DNA of 64,000 bases from Microtetraspora sp. NBRC 16547 (GTDB lineage: Bacteria; Actinomycetota; Actinomycetes; Streptosporangiales; Streptosporangiaceae): assembly GCF_030268965.1 (NCBI RefSeq), contig NZ_BSSE01000007.1, positions 62,001-126,000 of the forward strand, in the 5' to 3' direction. The notes under the pieces were generated by a model. That model saw nothing but the letters and a program-made list of their open reading frames with translations. It was not told the DNA's origin and did no database searches. Of this stretch, positions 59,930 to 64,000 are shown in pieces. Both the position numbers and the translations under genes were made by a program. Within the stretch, counting starts at the first letter, position 1; each line of letters opens with the position of its first letter.

Positions 59930-60904
59930 TCATAGGTATTCCTGAAAGGAGTGCCGGTCGGGCCGGGGCGACAGGGTGCTCTTGCGGTACTCCCGCGGGC
60001 TGATGCCGCGCACCCGTTTGAAGGCGGTGCTCAGCGCGAAGGCGCTGCCGTACCCGACCTGCCCGGCCACCGCGCCGATGGTGGCGTCGGAGTCCTGGAG
60101 CAGGTCGGCGGCTATCGCCAGCCGCCAGCCCGTCAGGTACGCCATGGGCGGCTCGCCGACCAGCTCGGTGAACCGCCGGTAGAGCGCGGCCCGGGAGGCG
60201 CCCACCTCCGAAGCCAGGGTGGACACCGTCCACGGGCGCGCCGGATCGTCGTGCAGCAGCCGCAGTGCCGGTCCCACCAGCGGATCGCCGGACGCGTGGT
60301 ACCACCCGGGGGTACCCGCTTCCGGCCGGAAGAACCAGGCCCGCAGCACGGTGACCAGAAGCAGGTCCAGCAGCCGGTCCAGGACGACCTCCTGGCCGGG
60401 ATCGTCTCGGGAGATCTCCTGCTCCAGCAGCGCGATCAGCGGGCTCTCCCATGCGTCGCCGGGCAGCGCCAGCAGCGGCGGGAGCGCGTCAAGCAGCCGC
60501 CGGCTGATCTCGGAACGTGGCCGGTAGGTGCCGATCAGCAGCACGACCGGACCGTCCAGGCTGTCACCCCAGGTGCGTACGCCCAGGTGCATCGCCTCGG
60601 ATACGTCCTCGCCGTCGGGCGTGGTGCAGCGCTGTCCCGGGTGGATCACCACCCGTGGTGGTGTGGCCGGATCGCCGGCGAAGGTGTACGCGTCCGGACC
60701 GCGCGTGATCGTGACGTCGCCCGGGCGGAGCCGTAGCGGATCGCCGTGGTCGGGGATCACCCACGCCTCGCCGCGCACGATGGTGACCAGGGAGAGCGGG
60801 GCCCGGTCCTCGATCCGCACCGACCACGGCGGGGTCATGATCGTCTGGAGCAGGAAGGCGCCCTGGGCCCTGGGGCCGTCCACGAGTCTCGCGAGTGCGT
60901 CCAT
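59930..60904 (-). CDS. AraC-family regulator with cupin sensor
   Basis: 324 aa. N-terminal cupin_6-type domain (SLVTIVRGEAWVIPDHGDPLRLRPGDVTI), helical linker, and C-terminal AraC double HTH: VSTLASEVGASRAALYRRFTELVGEPPMAYLTGWRLAIAADLL and IGAVAGQVGYGSAFALSTAFKRVRGISPREYRKS. Divergent from a DUF1772 membrane protein, sharing a 134-bp gap with a long inverted repeat, so it probably controls that gene and itself. Confidence 0.92.
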   Translation of the reverse strand: MDALARLVDGPRAQGAFLLQTIMTPPWSVRIEDRAPLSLVTIVRGEAWVIPDHGDPLRLRPGDVTITRGPDAYTFAGDPATPPRVVIHPGQRCTTPDGEDVSEAMHLGVRTWGDSLDGPVVLLIGTYRPRSEISRRLLDALPPLLALPGDAWESPLIALLEQEISRDDPGQEVVLDRLLDLLLVTVLRAWFFRPEAGTPGWYHASGDPLVGPALRLLHDDPARPWTVSTLASEVGASRAALYRRFTELVGEPPMAYLTGWRLAIAADLLQDSDATIGAVAGQVGYGSAFALSTAFKRVRGISPREYRKSTLSPRPDRHSFQEYL

Positions 60905-60916
60905 GGGTGAAAGCCT

Positions 60917-60944
60917 AGACGCTCGAACATGAAACCGAGCGTCT
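60917..60944. promoter_or_regulatory. Inverted repeat between araC-type and DUF1772 genes
   Basis: AGACGCTCG - 10 nt - CGAGCGTCT, perfect 9-bp arms, starting 13 nt upstream of the araC-type start codon. The position suits autoregulation or a shared operator of the divergent pair. Confidence 0.6.
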
Positions 60945-61038
60945 CAACCATGTTCCGTCTCGCGGCACTACGGTTCACTGAGATCACCGCGAGGAGGAGG
61001 ATCGAGATCCGGCTCCCCGCACGACTGAAGGAGTCTCG

Positions 61039-61539
61039 ATGTTGTTCGCGCTGACGGCCGTCTCCGCCGCCGTGGCCCTCCTCCTGACCGGCGCGATCGC
61101 CGGTCTCTTCTACGGCTACTCGGTGTCGGTGATGCCGGGCCTGGACGGGATCGCCGCCGAGCACGCCATTCCGGCGATGCGCCGGATCAACGAGAAGATC
61201 CTCAACCCGCGGTTCTTCGCGTCCTTCCTCGGCACGCCGGTCGCGTCCGCGGTGACGGGCGGGCTGCTCCTCGCCCTCGGCGAGCCAGCGGCGGCCGTCC
61301 TCTTCTTCGCCGCCGCGGCGACCTACGTGCTGGGCGCCTTCGTGCCCACCGCCGCCGTCAACGTGCCGATGAACCAGGCGCTCGCGGTGGCGACCGTACC
61401 CGCGGACCCGGCCGAGGCCGCGCGCCTCTGGTCGGAGTTCTCCGGGCGGTGGACCCGCTGGAACACCTCGCGCGCGGTGTTCTGCCTGATCAGCCTCCTC
61501 CTCGCCGGCCTCGGCCTCTACGTCTGGGCGCGACCCTGA
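61039..61539 (+). CDS. DUF1772 (anthrone oxygenase-like) membrane protein
   Basis: 166 aa with four membrane helices (AVSAAVALLLTGAIAGLFYGY, GTPVASAVTGGLLLALG, AAAVLFFAAAATYVLGAFV, AVFCLISLLLAGLGLYVW). The conserved VPMNQALA segment is typical of DUF1772, related to anthrone/noranthrone monooxygenases. Substrate unknown. GAAGGAG lies 7 nt before the ATG. Likely regulated by the divergent AraC protein. Confidence 0.88.
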   Translation: MLFALTAVSAAVALLLTGAIAGLFYGYSVSVMPGLDGIAAEHAIPAMRRINEKILNPRFFASFLGTPVASAVTGGLLLALGEPAAAVLFFAAAATYVLGAFVPTAAVNVPMNQALAVATVPADPAEAARLWSEFSGRWTRWNTSRAVFCLISLLLAGLGLYVWARP

Positions 61540-61631
61540 CCGGCCGACACCGACTACGCGCGGGACACCGCCGCCACCGGCATCTGGAAGTAGAGCGACC
61601 GATGACCCGACCGATGACCGTGAACCCGACG

Positions 61632-62321
61632 TCAGCCCTGGGAAGGCTGCCCCGGACGATCCGACGTCCCCGGCATGACCAGTCCCGACTCGTACGCGAA
61701 GACGACGAGCTGGGCGCGGTCGCGCGCGCCCAGCTTGGTCATCGACCGGCTGACATGTGTCTTGACGGTGGCGTGGCTGATGACCAGATGCGCGGCGATC
61801 TCCTCGTTGGACCTCCCGGACGCGACCAGGGCCACGACTTCGCGCTCCCGATCCGTCAGTCGCTCCAGCCCGGGGACGGCCACGGGCCGGGGCGGCGTGG
61901 AGACGTACTCCTCGATCAGCCGCCGGGTCACCGAGGGCGACAGCAGCGCCTCCCCCTGGGCGGCCACCCGTATCGACCGGAGCAGTTCGGCGGGCTCGAT
62001 GTCCTTGACCAGGAAGCCGCTGGCCCCGGCGCGCAGCGCGGCGAAGACGTACTCGTCGAGCGCGTAGTTGGTGAGGATCACCACGCGCACGCCGTCGAGC
62101 TGGGGATCGGAGCCGATGCTCCTGGTCGCCTGGATTCCGTCGAGGAAGGGCATCCTGACGTCCAGCAGCGCCACGTCCGGCCGCAGCGTGCGGGCCAGCT
62201 CGACCGCGGCGCCGCCGTCGCCCGCCTCGCCCACGACCACGATGTCCTCGGCCAGTTCGAGCAGCGCGCGGAAGCCCGCGCGGATCAGCGGCTGGTCGTC
62301 GGCGAGGAGGACCCGGATCAC
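61632..62321 (-). CDS. NarL/LuxR-type response regulator
   Basis: 229 aa. Receiver domain: LLADDQPLIRAG (acidic pair), phospho-acceptor Asp in VALLDVRMPFLDG, Thr in VVILTNYALDEYV and Lys in GFLVKDIEP. C-terminal LuxR HTH LTDREREVVALVASGRSNEEIAAHLVISHATVKTHVSRSMTKLG. GTG start overlaps the sensor kinase stop (GTGA). Controls unknown genes with its partner kinase. Confidence 0.94.
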   Translation of the reverse strand: MIRVLLADDQPLIRAGFRALLELAEDIVVVGEAGDGGAAVELARTLRPDVALLDVRMPFLDGIQATRSIGSDPQLDGVRVVILTNYALDEYVFAALRAGASGFLVKDIEPAELLRSIRVAAQGEALLSPSVTRRLIEEYVSTPPRPVAVPGLERLTDREREVVALVASGRSNEEIAAHLVISHATVKTHVSRSMTKLGARDRAQLVVFAYESGLVMPGTSDRPGQPSQG

Positions 62322-63454
62322 GGCCGTTCCCCCAAGGGCAGCTCGGCGTGAACACCGAACCCGCCCTCCGGGCGCGGCCCGGCCGAGAGCGACCCGCCGA
62401 GAGCGACCACGCGCTCGCGCATCCCGATCAGCCCCATCCCGTGACCGGCGGCACCGCCGCCGGAGTGTCCGTCGTCCACCACCCGTACGACGATCTTCTC
62501 CGGATGGTATTCGGTCGTCAGGGTGATCGTCGCCGGGCCCGCGTGGCGCAGGACGTTCGTGAACGCCTCCTGCACGATGCGGTAGGCCGTCCTGTCGATC
62601 TCCTCGGGCAGGTCCCGCCGGTCTCCGACGATGGAGCTGCGCACCGGAAGCCCCGCCGCCTCGGCCCTGGACACCAGCCGGGGGAGCCGCGCGAGACCCG
62701 CCTGCGGGGCGTCCAGCTCGGCCTGCCTGAGCACGCCGAGCGTGGCGCGCAGCTCGCGCATCGCCTCGTGACCGGACTCCTTGATCGCGACCAGCGCCTC
62801 CCGGGCGCGCTCGGGCCGCTGGTCCAGGAGCTGCATGGCGACGGACACCTGGACGTTGATCACGGAGATGCTGTGCGTGAGCGAGTCGTGCAGCTCCTGC
62901 GCGATCCACAGGCGCTCCTCGCCCGCCCGGCGGAGCGCGGCCTCCTCACGGGTGCGTTCGGCCTCGATCGCCCGCTGCTCCACCTCGTGCAGGTAGGCGC
63001 GCCGGTTCCGCGTCACCTCGCCGAGCACCACCATCGCCACCAGCCACCCGCCGAGCAGGTTGAAGCCGTCGCTCGGCGAGGGGTCGGTATCCGAGAGCGC
63101 GATGAGGCCGTAGATGCCCATGTCCATCGCGACGGCGAGAACGATCGCCAGGCGGCGCCGGCCGAGGGTCGCGGCCGTGTAGATCGACACCAAAGCGGGC
63201 GCGGCGGCGAACACCCCCGGATAGTGACAGGCGTAGTAGACCACCGCGCAGACCACCGTGACCACACCGACCGCCAGCGGAGCGCGCCGCCGGAAGACCA
63301 GCGCGGGCGCGGCCACGGTGATCAGCGCGAGGCCGAGGGGGTCCAAGGGGCGCTCGAACGCCCCCGAGCTCGACAACCCGCCGTACGTGCCCGCGACGAT
63401 CCCCGTCAGCGCGCCCAGGGCCATCAGTGCGTCGATCTTCCGGGCTTCCACCAT
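62318..63454 (-). CDS. HisKA_3 sensor histidine kinase
   Basis: About 378 aa. Four to five membrane helices in the first 150 residues, then a coiled segment (AYLHEVEQRAIEAERTREEAALRRAGEER), the phospho-His in WIAQELHDSLTHSISVINVQ, and an HATPase with RIVQEAFTNVLRHAG (N box) and GHGMGLIGMRERV (G box). Pairs with the overlapping NarL-type regulator. ATG 63454 taken as start; a GTG two codons upstream is equally possible. Confidence 0.92.
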   Translation of the reverse strand: MVEARKIDALMALGALTGIVAGTYGGLSSSGAFERPLDPLGLALITVAAPALVFRRRAPLAVGVVTVVCAVVYYACHYPGVFAAAPALVSIYTAATLGRRRLAIVLAVAMDMGIYGLIALSDTDPSPSDGFNLLGGWLVAMVVLGEVTRNRRAYLHEVEQRAIEAERTREEAALRRAGEERLWIAQELHDSLTHSISVINVQVSVAMQLLDQRPERAREALVAIKESGHEAMRELRATLGVLRQAELDAPQAGLARLPRLVSRAEAAGLPVRSSIVGDRRDLPEEIDRTAYRIVQEAFTNVLRHAGPATITLTTEYHPEKIVVRVVDDGHSGGGAAGHGMGLIGMRERVVALGGSLSAGPRPEGGFGVHAELPLGERP

Positions 63455-63607
63455 CGACACAGTAGGTCACCGGTTCCGGCCGGCCGACACCCGCGCGACG
63501 GAGACCGCGCGTACATCCCCGGTGGTACGCGCGGCACGGCCTACCGCCTACGAAGTACGCGAAATACCGTCCGAGGAAGGACGATCTTGCAGCTCCCCGG
63601 CGGAAAC

Positions 63608-64000
63608 ATGACCCGTATGGACACCCCACCCCTCGTGGCCGGCCGACCGGCCGGTGCCCCTCGCACGCGCCCGCCGGGCTGGATCGTCTGGTGGCTGCGG
63701 ATCGCCACCACCGCGCATCTGGCCGGGGTGCTCGGGCAGGCCGTGCTGGCCGGGCTGTTCGTCACCGGCAACGTGGACATGCTGGTCCAGCACCGTGACA
63801 ACGCCGGATTGACGCACACCATGCTGTACCTCCAGCTCGTCGCCGCGATCCTGCTGTGGCGTCCCGGCAGGGGCCCGAGCTGGCCCGCCTGGGCGAGCGC
63901 GGCGCTCGTCGCCCTGGAGACGGTGCAGGTCATGCTCGGCCTGAACCGCGTCCTCGCGGGACATTTCCCCCTCGGCGTGACGATCTTCGGCGTCTCCGCC
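63608..64000 (+). CDS. Hypothetical integral membrane protein (3' end outside window)
   Basis: 131 codons visible, open at the right edge. Four hydrophobic segments (LRIATTAHLAGVLGQAVLAGLFVTG, MLYLQLVAAILLW, AWASAALVALETVQVMLGL, FPLGVTIFGVSA). Resembles small uncharacterised actinobacterial membrane proteins of about 140-150 aa, so only the last few residues should be missing. Divergent from the histidine kinase. Confidence 0.7.
   Translation, partial: MTRMDTPPLVAGRPAGAPRTRPPGWIVWWLRIATTAHLAGVLGQAVLAGLFVTGNVDMLVQHRDNAGLTHTMLYLQLVAAILLWRPGRGPSWPAWASAALVALETVQVMLGLNRVLAGHFPLGVTIFGVSA

Overview
The window is high-GC DNA (about 70% or more) with GTG and TTG starts, ATGA/GTGA stop-start overlaps and gene families typical of filamentous actinomycetes (NRPS, DUF1876, RtcB, PaaX- and KstR-like regulation). 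It looks like a chromosomal segment of a Streptosporangiales-type actinomycete; the genus is an inference. I saw no rRNA, tRNA or CRISPR array.

Layout. 1-10.8 kb: two NRPS genes on the minus strand, coupled by an ATGA overlap, reading A-T-C-A-T then C-A-T-C-A and leaving the window on the left. The last two adenylation domains have the same predicted pocket, resembling the aspartate code. 11-23.8 kb: stand-alone genes (FG-GAP repeat secreted protein, membrane/propeller protein, EEP-domain membrane protein, GNAT, RHH regulator, DUF1876, RtcB, OsmC, tandem USP). 23.8-27.6 kb: sulfotransferase, SDR, DUF1214-like and SnoaL-like genes on the minus strand, with two KstR-like palindromes in their promoters. 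27.7-31.8 kb: a compact biotin-type ECF transporter operon, bioY - acyl-CoA ligase - thiolase - bioM - bioN. 32-35.3 kb: MFS exporter with divergent AraC, a split S74-domain secreted protein and a YchJ-family protein.

35.5-38.5 kb: an amidohydrolase pseudogene interrupted by a 1.5 kb IS200/IS605 element (tnpB intact, tnpA decayed). Removing the element restores the amidohydrolase frame exactly. 38.5-51.5 kb is the metabolic centrepiece: an aerobic benzoyl-CoA epoxidation (box) cluster with benzoate-CoA ligase, BoxB, BoxC, a BoxD-type aldehyde dehydrogenase, a 3-hydroxyacyl-CoA dehydrogenase, SDR and enoyl-CoA hydratase. There is no BoxA; a thioredoxin-reductase-like flavoprotein and a 7Fe ferredoxin sit in its place. 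A PaaX-family regulator lies inside the cluster, and a 19-bp motif (16/19 identical) precedes two of the transcription units. The intended flow is benzoate to benzoyl-CoA to 2,3-epoxybenzoyl-CoA to ring-opened semialdehyde to dehydroadipyl-CoA, then beta-oxidation.

51.6-64 kb: a LigA DNA ligase, an MFS remnant, a GntR-regulated glutarate module (class III CoA-transferase plus glutaryl-CoA dehydrogenase), MarR, a SUMF1-like protein, DUF1697 remnant, DUF4259, an AraC/DUF1772 divergent pair, a NarL-type two-component system, and a membrane protein cut by the right edge.
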